From the NCBI RefSeq assembly GCF_003315075.1, contig NZ_QNRJ01000001.1:291158-355157 (forward strand): a stretch of 64,000 nt of DNA, written 5' to 3'. The stretch is from Rossellomorea aquimaris. Lineage in GTDB: Bacteria; Bacillota; Bacilli; Bacillales; Bacillaceae_B. Position 1 is the stretch's first letter, and each line of letters opens with the position of its first letter. Positions 28,313 to 37,937 of the stretch are shown here, in pieces. The position numbers were made by a program, and so were the translations under genes. The notes beneath the pieces were generated by a model that did no database searches, had not been told where the DNA came from, and was given only the letters and a program-made list of their open reading frames with translations.

Positions 28313-28424
28313 ATGCTTATATCCTTGCAAAAGAAAAATAATTGTAATACGGAAGTTTAATTTCAAGATAAGAGGATAAAACAAAAGAGTAGGATAATAG
28401 CTATATAAAAATGGAGGGTACACA

Positions 28425-29078
28425 TTGAAAAAGATATTAATGGTTTTAACGAATGAAAGCAAAATTGATGATGAACACGAAACAGGTCTTTGGTTATCTG
28501 AGTTCGCTGAACCATATGAAGAATTTAAGAATCAGGGATTCGATGTAGATGTGGCTAGCTTAAAAGGAGGCCGCATTCCTTTAGATCCTAACAGCCTTGA
28601 TGATGAACAGGTGGAAAAGTGGAAGGGTGTCACCAAAGAATTGGATCAAACGATGGTCCTTTCGCAATTGAACGTTAACGAATATTCAGGGATTTTCTTA
28701 CCGGGTGGACACGGAACGATGTTTGATCTCCCTGACAGTCCGGAACTTCAACAAGCACTGGCTCACTTTGCTGAAAACAACAAAGCCATTGGGTCTGTAT
28801 GCCACGGTCCTGCTGGATTCGTTGGAACGAAACTGTCAAATGGAAAATGGCTGGTTGAAGGAAAAAGCATGACAGGATTCACCAACGAAGAAGAACAGCA
28901 AACGGGCCTCGATTCATTAATGCCTTTCTTATTAGAAACAAAATTAAGAGAGCAGGGAGCTCAATTTGAAAAATCTGAAGCATGGAGTGACCATGTCATC
29001 ACCGATGGGAAATTCGTGACTGGGCAGAATCCACAATCCAGTCAGTCAACTGCCGAAGCGTTCGTAAAAATAATTTAA
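28425..29078 (+). CDS. DJ-1/PfpI-superfamily protein (Hsp31-like)
   Basis: A 217-residue class I glutamine-amidotransferase-like protein. The nucleophile elbow is GSVCHGPAGF (Cys about 126) with an upstream Glu-rich lid, and FLPGGHGTMFDLPDS is the conserved loop of the Hsp31/YajL branch. Such proteins act as glyoxalase III or as stress chaperones; the sequence does not decide. The TTG start follows GGAGGG. It is a single gene with its own terminator. Confidence 0.85.
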   Translation: MKKILMVLTNESKIDDEHETGLWLSEFAEPYEEFKNQGFDVDVASLKGGRIPLDPNSLDDEQVEKWKGVTKELDQTMVLSQLNVNEYSGIFLPGGHGTMFDLPDSPELQQALAHFAENNKAIGSVCHGPAGFVGTKLSNGKWLVEGKSMTGFTNEEEQQTGLDSLMPFLLETKLREQGAQFEKSEAWSDHVITDGKFVTGQNPQSSQSTAEAFVKII

Positions 29079-29135
29079 AATAAATGATTAAATGAATAGG
29101 AGCTCTTTAAAGAGCTAATCCATACTATTCTTTCT

Positions 29136-29172
29136 AAAAGAGCATGGGGTGAGAACCTCATGCTCTTTTTTT
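29136..29172 (+). terminator. terminator of the DJ-1-like gene
   Basis: AAAGAGCATG and CATGCTCTTT pair with a short GG/CC extension, followed by T-run. A second self-complementary stretch (AGCTCTTTAAAGAGCT) lies just upstream. Confidence 0.88.
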
Positions 29173-29247
29173 GAGTTCAACACTATTCTCTATTGACCTG
29201 CCATTTGTGATAAAATCGTGAGAAGACTATAAAGCGAGGAGAAAATT

Positions 29248-29628
29248 ATGCAGGTTGTTCGGATCATCATTCAAATTGCCATTCTATGCTTATTTTTCGA
29301 AATTGGAAAGTGGTGTACAGACTTCTTTCATTTACCCATTCCCGGAAGCATTATAGGGATGCTTTTTTTGTTTCTACTACTATTAACGGGAGTAGTAAAA
29401 GAAAGATTATTAATGGACGGTACAGGATTTTTTCTAAGACATTTTTCCTTCTTTTTTCTTCCATTGTCTGTTAGCGCAATGGTTTTGGGGCCATATTTTA
29501 TTGATTTCGGTTGGAAACTCATTGTCATTCTGGTTATTAGCGGGATAACCGGATTTGTAGCGACCGCCCTATCAGCAGAGAGTTTAATAAGATGGAAGGA
29601 GAAACGAGACCATGATCCATCTCATTAG
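29248..29628 (+). CDS. CidA/LrgA-family membrane protein
   Basis: A 126-residue protein with four transmembrane helices of the CidA/LrgA family (holin-like; in B. subtilis YwbH or PftA, where the latter takes part in pyruvate uptake). The PIPGSIIGMLFLFLLL segment near residue 30 and FFFLPLSVSAM near 70 are diagnostic. The gene overlaps the next by 17 bases, so the two are translated together. The overlapping LrgB gene makes a complete CidA/CidB or PftA/PftB pair. Without the regulator the physiological role cannot be fixed. Confidence 0.88.
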   Translation: MQVVRIIIQIAILCLFFEIGKWCTDFFHLPIPGSIIGMLFLFLLLLTGVVKERLLMDGTGFFLRHFSFFFLPLSVSAMVLGPYFIDFGWKLIVILVISGITGFVATALSAESLIRWKEKRDHDPSH

Positions 29629-30298
29629 TTCACTGATGGCATTAGGCATTACAGTATTGTATTTTATCTTTGGCGTAAAGATTCACCGACTTTGGCCAAA
29701 CCCCGTAACCATTCCTATATTTATTAGTACGATAGCTCTCATTGTCACATTATTGATCATCGATATTCCTTACGAACAGTATGCAGACTTCACTTCGTTT
29801 ATAACGTATTTACTTGGACCTGCTACTGTGGCCCTTGCGTACCCCCTTTATCAGCACCGAAAGTTATTGGTACAGCATGTACAGCCTATACTTTTCGGTA
29901 TCCTGTCCGGAAGTGGAATGTCTATGCTTATTTCTTATTTCTTCAGTATGTGGTTGGGGATCCCATCTGAGTGGAGCCGCTCCTTGCTTATTAAAACCAT
30001 TACAACCCCCGTAGCAGTCGATATAGGGAAGGTGATTGAGGCGAATATAGAAGTCATTCCCACGGTCGTCATTGTGACGGGTATGTTCGGAGCTATGATC
30101 ATACCATCTATATTAAAGTGGCTGCATGTAAAGCACCCCATCGCAAAAGGACTTCCATTTGGAGTGATTTCCCATGGAGTAGGGACGGCACAGGCTATTA
30201 AAGAGGGCGAAAGGGAAGGGGCGGTAAGTGGTGCCGCCATGGCATTAACCGCCACGATCATGTCCTTCGTCATCCCCATCCTCTTTCTTTTTGTTTGA
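29612..30298 (+). CDS. CidB/LrgB-family membrane protein
   Basis: A 228-residue protein with about six to seven helices. The conserved TTPVAVDIGKVIEAN-like segment (about 130) and GVISHGVGTAQAIKEGEREGAVSGAAM (about 188-214) are signature stretches of the LrgB family. It overlaps the CidA-like gene, the arrangement seen in cidAB, lrgAB and pftAB. The partners probably form one membrane complex for small-carboxylate transport or cell-death control. No LytST-type regulator lies next to them. Confidence 0.88.
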   Translation: MIHLISSLMALGITVLYFIFGVKIHRLWPNPVTIPIFISTIALIVTLLIIDIPYEQYADFTSFITYLLGPATVALAYPLYQHRKLLVQHVQPILFGILSGSGMSMLISYFFSMWLGIPSEWSRSLLIKTITTPVAVDIGKVIEANIEVIPTVVIVTGMFGAMIIPSILKWLHVKHPIAKGLPFGVISHGVGTAQAIKEGEREGAVSGAAMALTATIMSFVIPILFLFV

Positions 30299-30334
30299 TA
30301 GAGTAATTGCAGGAAGCGAATCCCATCATAATAA

Positions 30335-31171
<837 letters not shown>

Positions 31172-31177
31172 AGCAGT

Positions 31178-31237
31178 GAGGGACGGACCTTGATTCCTAG
31201 GAGTAGCTCCTAGGATCAAAGGTCCGTCCCTCTTTTT
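31178..31237 (+). repeat. inverted pair of the AGGGACGGACCT repeat (pair 4), terminator-like
   Basis: Arms at 31178-31191 and 31219-31232 are only 27 bases apart, and complementarity continues through TGATTCCTAGGAG and CTCCTAGGATCA with two single-base bulges, making a stem of about 26 bp. TCTTTTTG follows. It is the only copy that looks like a full intrinsic terminator. Confidence 0.93.
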
Positions 31238-31486
31238 GTATATGTTTTGTACAACTAAATGCGACTATGATACATATGAGGAAAGGAAAAGGGGGGAGTG
31301 GAAACCTGGACTTTGGGCATTGTTCACTTGTAGGACCAACAGGGCCACGCTCCATTGAATTATTTAAATTTTACAAACAAAATGATTGTCATAGGAAAAA
31401 AGTTGGGGTAAAGTAGATATATTAAAGTTATACAAAGTTTATACATATAACATTAAAATTATCATTATTTATCGGAGGAACCCCCC

Positions 31487-32773
31487 ATGGCTGTTTTGTT
31501 TTCAAGAAAACCCAAGACTGAACCTGTAATCGTCCCTACATCCAACATCATTGTCCTGCAAGACAAGAAACTGAATGAAAGATTGCATTATATGCAATTC
31601 CAGGAACACCATTTGAACGAATTAAAAGAAGTTCTCCCCGTCTATGAGCAGTTATCCGATTCCTTGCTTGAAACGGTATTGGATCATCTATACAAACATC
31701 CAAGTTTAGTAGAGATTGCTGTGAATCATTCCAGCCGAGAGCGATTAAAGAAAGTTTTCCATGATTACTTTCGTTCTCTATTCTCTGGTGAATTAAATAA
31801 AGAATATTTCTCCATGAGGGAGAGGATGGGGAAGACCCATAACCGGAATGGCGTTACAATTGATTGGTTTATTTCCACCTACACAACCATTCAGCATTTA
31901 TTGATCCCTAAGATTGTAGAACTTTATCAAAACGACCCATCTAAACTCGCTTCCGTACTGGTCGCTATTGACCATGGTATTCATTTAGACGCAAGTATTG
32001 TATCTGAATACTATATCCAAAGCAGAATGGATGAGCTCGAGAAACTTCATCAGGAAAACCAGGCCCTGCAAGTAGAAATGCTCAACATGAATACAGAACT
32101 CGGCTCTTCATTAAGCCAAACAGAAAAAAGTCTAAATGAGACCGCTACGAAAGCGGAACGTATCCGTGCAGAATCTGAAAACACAGAAAAGAGCAGCAAA
32201 AATCTCCTTCAGCTTTCCAAAATGAACAAAGATCAAACAGATAATATGATCGACAGCTTTGGCATCATAACTGAACAAATCAAAACGCTATTAAACGAGA
32301 TCCAAGGGGTAAAATCAATAGCCGAACAGATTACACCTCTTTCTAATTCGATTCAGCAAATAGCCGAGCAGACAAATCTTCTTGCACTAAATGCCTCGAT
32401 TGAAGCAGCCCGGGCCGGTAATGAGGGCAGGGGGTTTGCAGTTGTTGCTTCTGAAGTGCGAAAGCTTGCCGAAGACTCAAAGGAACTGAGCCACTCCATC
32501 CATCAGCTCGTGAATGAAAGCAACCAGCAAATCGGAGTTGTTTCAAACCGTGTTCTTAACATGACTGACTTAACGGAGAACTCCCGAAAAGAAATCGGGA
32601 ATGTACAAAACGGCATTATGACCGTTCAAATGGAAATGGAAAACTATATGGGTATGTTCAAACGAAACCAAACTGAATTAAATCATATCGTGGAAGCCAT
32701 CAGGCAAATTAATCATACAACAGATGAATTGGTTCAGTTTGCTTCTACGATCATTCATAAAATGAATAATTAG
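31487..32773 (+). CDS. globin-coupled chemoreceptor (HemAT-like)
   Basis: A 428-residue cytoplasmic methyl-accepting chemotaxis protein without membrane helices. An N-terminal protoglobin-type sensor domain (about 25-185) contains [19 protein letters not shown], in which His118 sits where the heme-ligating histidine of HemAT lies. A C-terminal signalling coiled coil follows, with the conserved hairpin tip [19 protein letters not shown] (about 290-308). It would sense oxygen or a related gas and control CheA. GGAGG precedes the ATG. A second such receptor is encoded 6 kb downstream. Confidence 0.88.
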   Translation: MAVLFSRKPKTEPVIVPTSNIIVLQDKKLNERLHYMQFQEHHLNELKEVLPVYEQLSDSLLETVLDHLYKHPSLVEIAVNHSSRERLKKVFHDYFRSLFSGELNKEYFSMRERMGKTHNRNGVTIDWFISTYTTIQHLLIPKIVELYQNDPSKLASVLVAIDHGIHLDASIVSEYYIQSRMDELEKLHQENQALQVEMLNMNTELGSSLSQTEKSLNETATKAERIRAESENTEKSSKNLLQLSKMNKDQTDNMIDSFGIITEQIKTLLNEIQGVKSIAEQITPLSNSIQQIAEQTNLLALNASIEAARAGNEGRGFAVVASEVRKLAEDSKELSHSIHQLVNESNQQIGVVSNRVLNMTDLTENSRKEIGNVQNGIMTVQMEMENYMGMFKRNQTELNHIVEAIRQINHTTDELVQFASTIIHKMNN

Positions 32774-32775
32774 AA

Positions 32776-32815
32776 AAAAGGGAAACCGGCATCAAAAACC
32801 GGTTTCCCTTTTTTC
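32776..32815. terminator. bidirectional terminator
   Basis: AAAGGGAAACCGG and CCGGTTTCCCTTT pair between convergent genes, with A- and T-runs outside. Confidence 0.92.
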
Positions 32816-32817
32816 TA

Positions 32818-32973
32818 TTAAACGATTTTCGTTTTACCACACTCTTGACACTTCCGATAAAACTTTCCATCTAATACACGTGATTTAAAAATATTGTTCC
32901 CACATTCGCAACGACCACTGTGTTCGTCGGGATCATCTTTATAAAGTACGATATTTTCTTCCTGATTATCCAA
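32818..32973 (-). CDS. small zinc-ribbon protein, unknown function
   Basis: A 51-residue protein (MDNQEENIVLYKDDPDEHSG, then a zinc ribbon RCECGNN...YRKCQECGKT). Two CxC/CxxC knuckles separated by about 17 residues could bind one zinc. I choose the TTG at 32973: an ATG at 32982 is directly abutted by GGAGG with no spacer, whereas the TTG has the usual nine. It converges on the chemoreceptor gene and shares its terminator. No family name is known to me; a nucleic-acid or protein contact role is only a guess from the fold. Confidence 0.7.
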   Translation of the reverse strand: MDNQEENIVLYKDDPDEHSGRCECGNNIFKSRVLDGKFYRKCQECGKTKIV

Positions 32974-32989
32974 CCTTGTCATCCTCCAA

Positions 32990-33286
32990 TTCAACCATTC
33001 CTTCTTATAGTATAGTAGGGATCTTCCAGCTTGTTAAGATTAAACTTCCTTCTTCTTTAAGACTAAATCTTGTTTTATTTAAAGTTATAAAGAGCATTTA
33101 CTAATTATTCACCTACGAAAAGACCACTGTATTTCTAAATTCAGCGTGAAAATAGAATAGAACTCTTTAACTATTTCATCCATAAATATCCTTTATAACT
33201 ATTATTTTCATCTATAATTACCATTGTATTCCTCTATATGATAGTTTATACAGGAAATCGCTTTCTATTACAGTCGTGAAATATTC
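32990..33286. other. AT-rich intergenic region before the first LysM/3D gene
   Basis: No gene is supported on either strand. The stretch is very AT-rich, rising towards the promoter at 33287. Confidence 0.4.
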
Positions 33287-33315
33287 TTGACGCACGATAT
33301 TAAAGTTCCTGTTAT
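33287..33315 (+). promoter_or_regulatory. probable promoter of the first LysM/3D gene
   Basis: TTGACG (33287-33292) and TGTTAT (33310-33315) are 17 bases apart, about 83 bases upstream of the start codon. Confidence 0.45.
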
Positions 33316-33397
33316 TGAATTGAGATTTTACTATGTTAGTATTTTCCCTGTTAGCAAAAATAAATAAACCGCTAGCTACATAAGGAGGAATTTTTCT

Positions 33398-34213
33398 ATG
33401 AAACTAAAAAAATCGATTATTTCTGTGGCTGCATTTACTACACTTGCAGTGTCTGGTGGAGCTAGCGCTTCAGCACAAGACATCGAAGTTAAAAAAGGTG
33501 ACACTTTATGGGGAATTGCCCAGGAATACGGCACATCCGTTGATCAACTCATGAAATGGAACAATTTAAATTCACACTTAATCTATCCTGACCAAGAACT
33601 CACGGTATCATCCAAAGAGTACTATACAGTTAAAAAAGGTGACACACTCTGGGGAATATCTTCACAATATGGAGTTTCCGTCGACAGTTTAATAAGCTGG
33701 AACGCACTTGAAAGTGATCTGATTGTCCCTGGACAAGAATTAGTCCTTAATTTAGAAGATAAAAAAGCACCTTCAGCTACTGCAAATACTTCTGAGCAAG
33801 CAGCAGCTCCTGCTCAAGAAGAAACAGCAGAAGTAGCTCCAGAAGCTGAAGCGCCTGCAACAGAACCGGCTGAGGCACAGCCTGCAGCAGAAGAACCAGC
33901 TGCACAAGAGGAAGCTGTAAAGGAAATCACAGTAGAAGCAACTGCTTACACAGCAAGTTGTGAAGGTTGCTCAGGTACGACAGCCACTGGTGTTAACCTT
34001 TTAGAAAATCCAGATGCTAAAGTGATTGCAGTAGACCCGAATGTAATTCCACTGGGATCTAAGGTATATGTTGAAGGGTACGGCTATGCAACGGCTGAAG
34101 ATACAGGTGGAGCGATTAAAGGTAATCGAATCGATGTATTCATCCCATCAAAAGATCAAGCAGTTGATTGGGGCAGAAAATCAGTTAACGTAAAAATTCT
34201 TGAAAGCAATTAA
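33398..34213 (+). CDS. secreted cell-wall protein with two LysM and one 3D domain (YocH-like)
   Basis: A 271-residue secreted protein. A signal peptide (to about residue 27, ASA) is followed by two LysM peptidoglycan-binding repeats (about 29-69 and 74-115; both carry KKGDTLWGI), a low-complexity Ala/Glu/Pro linker (about 118-175) and a C-terminal 3D domain (about 178-270) with the three aspartates in VDPNVIPLGSKVYVEGYG...AEDTGGAIKGNRIDVF. The layout matches YocH of B. subtilis, a putative muralytic protein. AAGGAGG precedes the ATG. The next gene is a shorter paralogue. Confidence 0.92.
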   Translation: MKLKKSIISVAAFTTLAVSGGASASAQDIEVKKGDTLWGIAQEYGTSVDQLMKWNNLNSHLIYPDQELTVSSKEYYTVKKGDTLWGISSQYGVSVDSLISWNALESDLIVPGQELVLNLEDKKAPSATANTSEQAAAPAQEETAEVAPEAEAPATEPAEAQPAAEEPAAQEEAVKEITVEATAYTASCEGCSGTTATGVNLLENPDAKVIAVDPNVIPLGSKVYVEGYGYATAEDTGGAIKGNRIDVFIPSKDQAVDWGRKSVNVKILESN

Positions 34214-34221
34214 TAGATTGG

Positions 34222-34254
34222 AACCACTGAGATGTCATTCTCAGTGGTTTTTTA
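34222..34254 (+). terminator. terminator of the first LysM/3D gene
   Basis: AACCACTGAGA and TCAGTGGTT pair around a short loop, followed by TTTTTATT. Confidence 0.88.
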
Positions 34255-34544
34255 TTCTTCCATACATTTTTAATAGCTTATAGATGCAAATGGAATAATT
34301 TTCTTGACAGCCTCTCCATTACCATTTATTTTCCATTCATCCACGCTTTACAACTAAGATTTCCCTTCAAATGAAAGAGTTAGAAACACTTCCAGCAGTA
34401 TCGACAGAAAACAATAAATATTACACGCTTGTCATCTAATTGTTATCGGTTTATAAACACTTTGTTATGTATCTGAGGTAAGTCTATGTTACTATTTCAA
34501 CTGTTGGTCTCATAGACCGAACACAAAAGGAGGAATTTCACAAG
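34255..34544. other. intergenic region between the LysM/3D paralogues
   Basis: No gene is seen. The last part should contain the promoter of the second paralogue; several TGTTAT/TGTTAC words occur but with spacings that do not fit a WalR box. Confidence 0.4.
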
Positions 34545-35114
34545 ATGAAAAAAGTATTATTTTCCATTTTTTCCTTCACAGTTTTTCTAACAATCGGACT
34601 TACTTCTGCCTCTGCAGAATCAGACGATACTGCAATGAATGATTATCATAATATAGAACAAGGCGATATTCTTTGGGAGATTGCAAATCGATATCATGTT
34701 TCGATAGATGAGGTTGGCACACGCCAACAACTTTTAGAAGAAGGATATACTGTGAATAACGGACAAGAAGAAGAACAAGCTGTTAAATCCGCTGATACGG
34801 AAACTTCCGAGGATAAGGTTGTGAAAGAGGTTAACGTAACCGCTACTGCGTATACAGCTTATTGTGAGGGCTGTATCGGCATTACAAAGACGGGAGTGGA
34901 CTTAATCGAGAACCCTGATGCCAGAGTCATTGCCGTCGATCCAAGTGTCATTCCACTGGGATCTAAAGTATATGTTGAAGGATACGGTTATGCCCGTGCG
35001 GAAGATACGGGAGGGGCCATTAAAGGAAAACGCATCGACATTTATATGGAAAAAGAAAAAGATGCCCTTAAATATGGTGTACAAGATGTCAAAGTGAAAA
35101 TCATTGAAGAGTAA
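34545..35114 (+). CDS. secreted 3D-domain protein with a truncated LysM
   Basis: A 189-residue paralogue of the preceding protein. After a signal peptide (to about residue 24) only the first half of one LysM remains (YHNIEQGDILWEIANRYHVSIDEV), without the second helix and strand, then an acidic linker and a complete 3D domain (about 95-189) highly similar to the neighbour (VIPLGSKVYVEGYGYA, AEDTGGAIKGKRID). The nucleotide sequence over the 3D core is also close, suggesting a tandem duplication followed by loss of wall-binding repeats. AAGGAGG precedes the ATG. Confidence 0.88.
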   Translation: MKKVLFSIFSFTVFLTIGLTSASAESDDTAMNDYHNIEQGDILWEIANRYHVSIDEVGTRQQLLEEGYTVNNGQEEEQAVKSADTETSEDKVVKEVNVTATAYTAYCEGCIGITKTGVDLIENPDARVIAVDPSVIPLGSKVYVEGYGYARAEDTGGAIKGKRIDIYMEKEKDALKYGVQDVKVKIIEE

Positions 35115-35123
35115 CCAATAGTC

Positions 35124-35149
35124 AGGACGCCGATTCAGGCGTCCTTTTT
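35124..35149 (+). terminator. terminator of the second 3D gene
   Basis: AGGACGCC and GGCGTCCT pair around GATTCA, followed by TTTTT. Confidence 0.9.
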
Positions 35150-35160
35150 GTATCAAAAAA

Positions 35161-35292
35161 CTATTTTCCTTGAACTTTTAAACCTTCTCTAGCAGAAGGA
35201 GCTACGGATTTTATCTCAATTTCCTCACCCATTTGTTGTTGAGCTAATTTTTCAGCTGTTTCATGTTGCGATTGGTTTTGTTTATTTTTCAT
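35161..35292 (-). CDS. small hydrophilic protein, unknown function
   Basis: A 43-residue, glutamine-rich, charged protein (MKNKQNQSQHETAEKLAQQQ...SAREGLKVQGK). The start is well supported by GGAGGAGG eight bases upstream. Size, lack of hydrophobic residues and base composition resemble minor spore or stress proteins of Bacillus, but I recognise no family. It converges on the 3D gene across a terminator. Confidence 0.65.
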   Translation of the reverse strand: MKNKQNQSQHETAEKLAQQQMGEEIEIKSVAPSAREGLKVQGK

Positions 35293-35869
35293 GACTCGAC
35301 CTCCTCCCATACATTCTTTTCTTAACATTCACCGATACATGAAAATTACTACAAAAACTTCACCCAGTATTCCCAATTAAAGCTTCAAGTGAATTTAAAG
35401 GACACCTTTAATTCTATCCATCAAAATCCTATTCTTCCTATATAAAAGTTAATTTTGACTGTCAACCAAATTTATCTACCCTGCGTTATAAAACGTATTC
35501 ATTTCCAGTTTCTCATGCTGGAAAATCCCTAAATGGGCTTTCAGATCAAAAAAAAGAATAGGAATGAAAACGGTTAAATGACAAACACTATAAAAAAATA
35601 TAATGGTTATCACTTGCAAAGTTAAACTTTTTTCTGATAGGGTAACAAATGTTGGTTTTATGAGAGTGTGGTGAGGGAATAGGTAATAAGTAATTATTCC
35701 TCCACAATCCTCAGAATGCACATATTCCCATCTGCATTAACTGAGACTCTTTCAAGTTGAAGATGATTGCCGCTGGTGTACATACCAATATAAACACCCT
35801 CAATCCGGCTGTCGTTACCTTCATACAGAAAAGAGCAAAAAATACATTGGAAATGGAAAGGAGAATTTT
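35293..35869. other. long intergenic region upstream of the betaine transporter
   Basis: No complete gene is supported. From 35835 down to 35694 the minus strand has an open stretch ending in a stop (reading ...[18 protein letters not shown]...ILRIVEE) that looks like the C-terminus of a protein but has no start or ribosome binding site; it may be a decayed gene. The rest is AT-rich and should contain the osmoregulated promoter of the transporter. Confidence 0.3.
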
Positions 35870-37408
35870 ATGAAGAGGATATCAAATGTTTTCTGGATTA
35901 CCATTGCATTAGTTGCAGCATGTGTTGCCTATGGTGTCATCGCGCCAAAGTCATTCGAAAGTGTAACAGCTGATATGCAAAGCTTTATTACCTCAACATT
36001 CGGTTGGTATTATCTTATTTTAGTCACAGTGATTGTTATTTTCTGCGTATTCTTGATCTTTAGTCCAATCGGAACGATAAGATTAGGAAAGCCAGACGAG
36101 AAACCTGAGTACACGAAAGGAACATGGTTCGCCATGTTGTTTAGTGCAGGGATGGGAATCGGTTTAGTATTCTGGGGGGCAGCCGAGCCGCTGTCACACT
36201 ATTTGACGCCTCCACTAGCTGAAGGTGGAACAAATCAGGCGATTAAAGAATCAATGCGCTATACGTTCTTCCACTGGGGAATACATGCGTGGGCAATCTA
36301 TGCGATTGTCGCTTTAGCACTTGCTTATTTTAAGTTCCGTAAAGATGAGCCCGGCTTAATCTCAGCTACATTGAAACCGATCTTTGGAGATAAAGTGAAC
36401 GGTCCACTGGGAACGATCATCGATGTACTTGCTGTATTCGCTACTGTTGTCGGAGTTGCCACAACGCTTGGTTTCGGTGCAGCGCAAATTAACGGAGGAC
36501 TTTCATACTTACTGGGAGTTCCAAATAACTTCACCGTTCAGTTCATTATCATAGCGGTTGTAACCGTCTTATTTATGATATCTGCATGGTCTGGATTAAG
36601 TAAGGGAATTAAATATTTATCTAATACGAATATGGTACTGGCAATTGGACTGTTCGTGTTAATGTTCTTTATCGGACCTACATTGCTCATCCTGAATATG
36701 TTCACTGATACAATCGGTGCTTATATTCAAAATATCGCTGCCATGAGTTTCCGGATTGCACCATTAAATGAAGAGCATCGCGGGTGGATCAATGGCTGGA
36801 CGATTTTCTATTGGGCATGGTGGATTTCCTGGTCTCCATTCGTTGGAATCTTCATCGCACGTGTATCACGAGGCAGAACCATTCGTGAATTCTTAATCGG
36901 TGTACTCCTTCTGCCTGCTTTAGTCAGTTTCATTTGGTTCGCTACTTTTGGTACATCTGCCATTGAAATTCAACAAGCAGGAACAGATTTATCAAGTCTG
37001 AATACAGAAGAGGTATTATTTGCTATATTTAACGGTTTTGAATGGTCAACGATCCTTTCAGTCATTGCCATCACGTTAATCGGAACCTTCTTTATAACGT
37101 CTGCTGACTCCGCTACATTCGTTCTGGGAATGCAAACAACCTATGGATCATTAACTCCACCTAACTATGTGAAGTTAACTTGGGGGCTTGCTCAGTCTAC
37201 TGTTGCATTAATCCTGCTCTATAGCGGAGGATTACAGGCCTTACAAAATGCACTGATTGTCGCGGCGTTGCCATTCTCGGTCATTATGGCCCTGATGATG
37301 GTGTCTCTGTATAAATCACTGAATCAAGAGAAAAAAGAGCTTGGATTATACATCAAACCTAAGCCAAGAAAACCAAAAGAACCGAAAGTACCGAAAGAAC
37401 ATATGTAA
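35870..37408 (+). CDS. opuD: glycine betaine transporter, BCCT family (OpuD-like)
   Basis: A 512-residue secondary transporter with 12 membrane helices importing glycine betaine with sodium as an osmoprotectant. The BCCT signature [24 protein letters not shown] (Gly-rich helix, about 88-111) and the substrate-box tryptophans in [27 protein letters not shown] (about 314-340) are intact. A basic, proline-rich C-terminal tail ([17 protein letters not shown]) resembles osmosensing tails. AAAGGAG precedes the ATG. It is monocistronic with a strong terminator. Confidence 0.93.
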   Translation: MKRISNVFWITIALVAACVAYGVIAPKSFESVTADMQSFITSTFGWYYLILVTVIVIFCVFLIFSPIGTIRLGKPDEKPEYTKGTWFAMLFSAGMGIGLVFWGAAEPLSHYLTPPLAEGGTNQAIKESMRYTFFHWGIHAWAIYAIVALALAYFKFRKDEPGLISATLKPIFGDKVNGPLGTIIDVLAVFATVVGVATTLGFGAAQINGGLSYLLGVPNNFTVQFIIIAVVTVLFMISAWSGLSKGIKYLSNTNMVLAIGLFVLMFFIGPTLLILNMFTDTIGAYIQNIAAMSFRIAPLNEEHRGWINGWTIFYWAWWISWSPFVGIFIARVSRGRTIREFLIGVLLLPALVSFIWFATFGTSAIEIQQAGTDLSSLNTEEVLFAIFNGFEWSTILSVIAITLIGTFFITSADSATFVLGMQTTYGSLTPPNYVKLTWGLAQSTVALILLYSGGLQALQNALIVAALPFSVIMALMMVSLYKSLNQEKKELGLYIKPKPRKPKEPKVPKEHM

Positions 37409-37420
37409 GAATCGGTTTAG

Positions 37421-37450
37421 CGCCTGGAATTTTTCCAGGCGTTTTTTTTT
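37421..37450 (+). terminator. terminator of opuD
   Basis: CGCCTGG and CCAGGCG pair, followed by nine T. Confidence 0.93.
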
Positions 37451-37638
37451 CATATCGAGCACTTCCTATCTAGACATTTTACTCATTTTTCGCTCCTCCA
37501 TGATATGCAAAACCCACTGTTCATAGGCAATCTGCTCCAGATGTATTTCATAGTCGAAAAGTCAATGCTGATTTTAATTAACCTACAATTTGTCCACTAC
37601 ATACATTAATATCGTAGTAAGATAACTGGAGGTGACTG

Positions 37639-37758
37639 ATGATGTATGGATACCCTGGATATGGATATGGCTGCGGTGGTGGGTACGCTGGTGGCTTTGC
37701 GTTAATCGTAGTTTTATTCATCCTATTAATTATCGTTGGAGCAGCGTTTGTTTGTTAA
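37639..37758 (+). CDS. YjcZ-family sporulation peptide
   Basis: A 39-residue peptide with a Gly/Tyr-rich N-terminus ([20 protein letters not shown]) and a single hydrophobic helix ([19 protein letters not shown]). This is the pattern of the YjcZ/SscA family of very small membrane proteins made during Bacillus sporulation. GGAGGTG precedes the ATG with six-base spacing. It is followed by an unusually elaborate terminator. Confidence 0.88.
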   Translation: MMYGYPGYGYGCGGGYAGGFALIVVLFILLIIVGAAFVC

Positions 37759-37778
37759 AAATAAATAAATAATGGTTA

Positions 37779-37858
37779 GATGACCTCAAACCAAAGTCAA
37801 TGATTCCTCCACCAACATCCGGTGAAGGAAGAACCGACTACAGGGGTCATCTTTTTTT
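37779..37858 (+). terminator. nested structured terminator or small RNA
   Basis: Three coaxial stems can form: GATGACC/GGTCATC outside, AGTC/GACT in the middle, and TTCCTCCACC/GGTGAAGGAA (one mismatch) inside, ending in seven T. It is much larger than an ordinary terminator and resembles the element after plsY (51911-51983). Confidence 0.7.
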
Positions 37859-37937
37859 ATACATAATGATTGTCACAGAGTGGTTCTCGTATTAGAATAC
37901 AAGAGGAATCAATATTCTTGTAAAGGATCGAGCCTCG

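Noticed and set aside
33241..34544. TGTTAT/TGTTAG words before the LysM/3D genes as WalR boxes
   Set aside because: WalR sites need two TGTWAH words separated by five bases; the repeats here are nine or more than fifteen bases apart.
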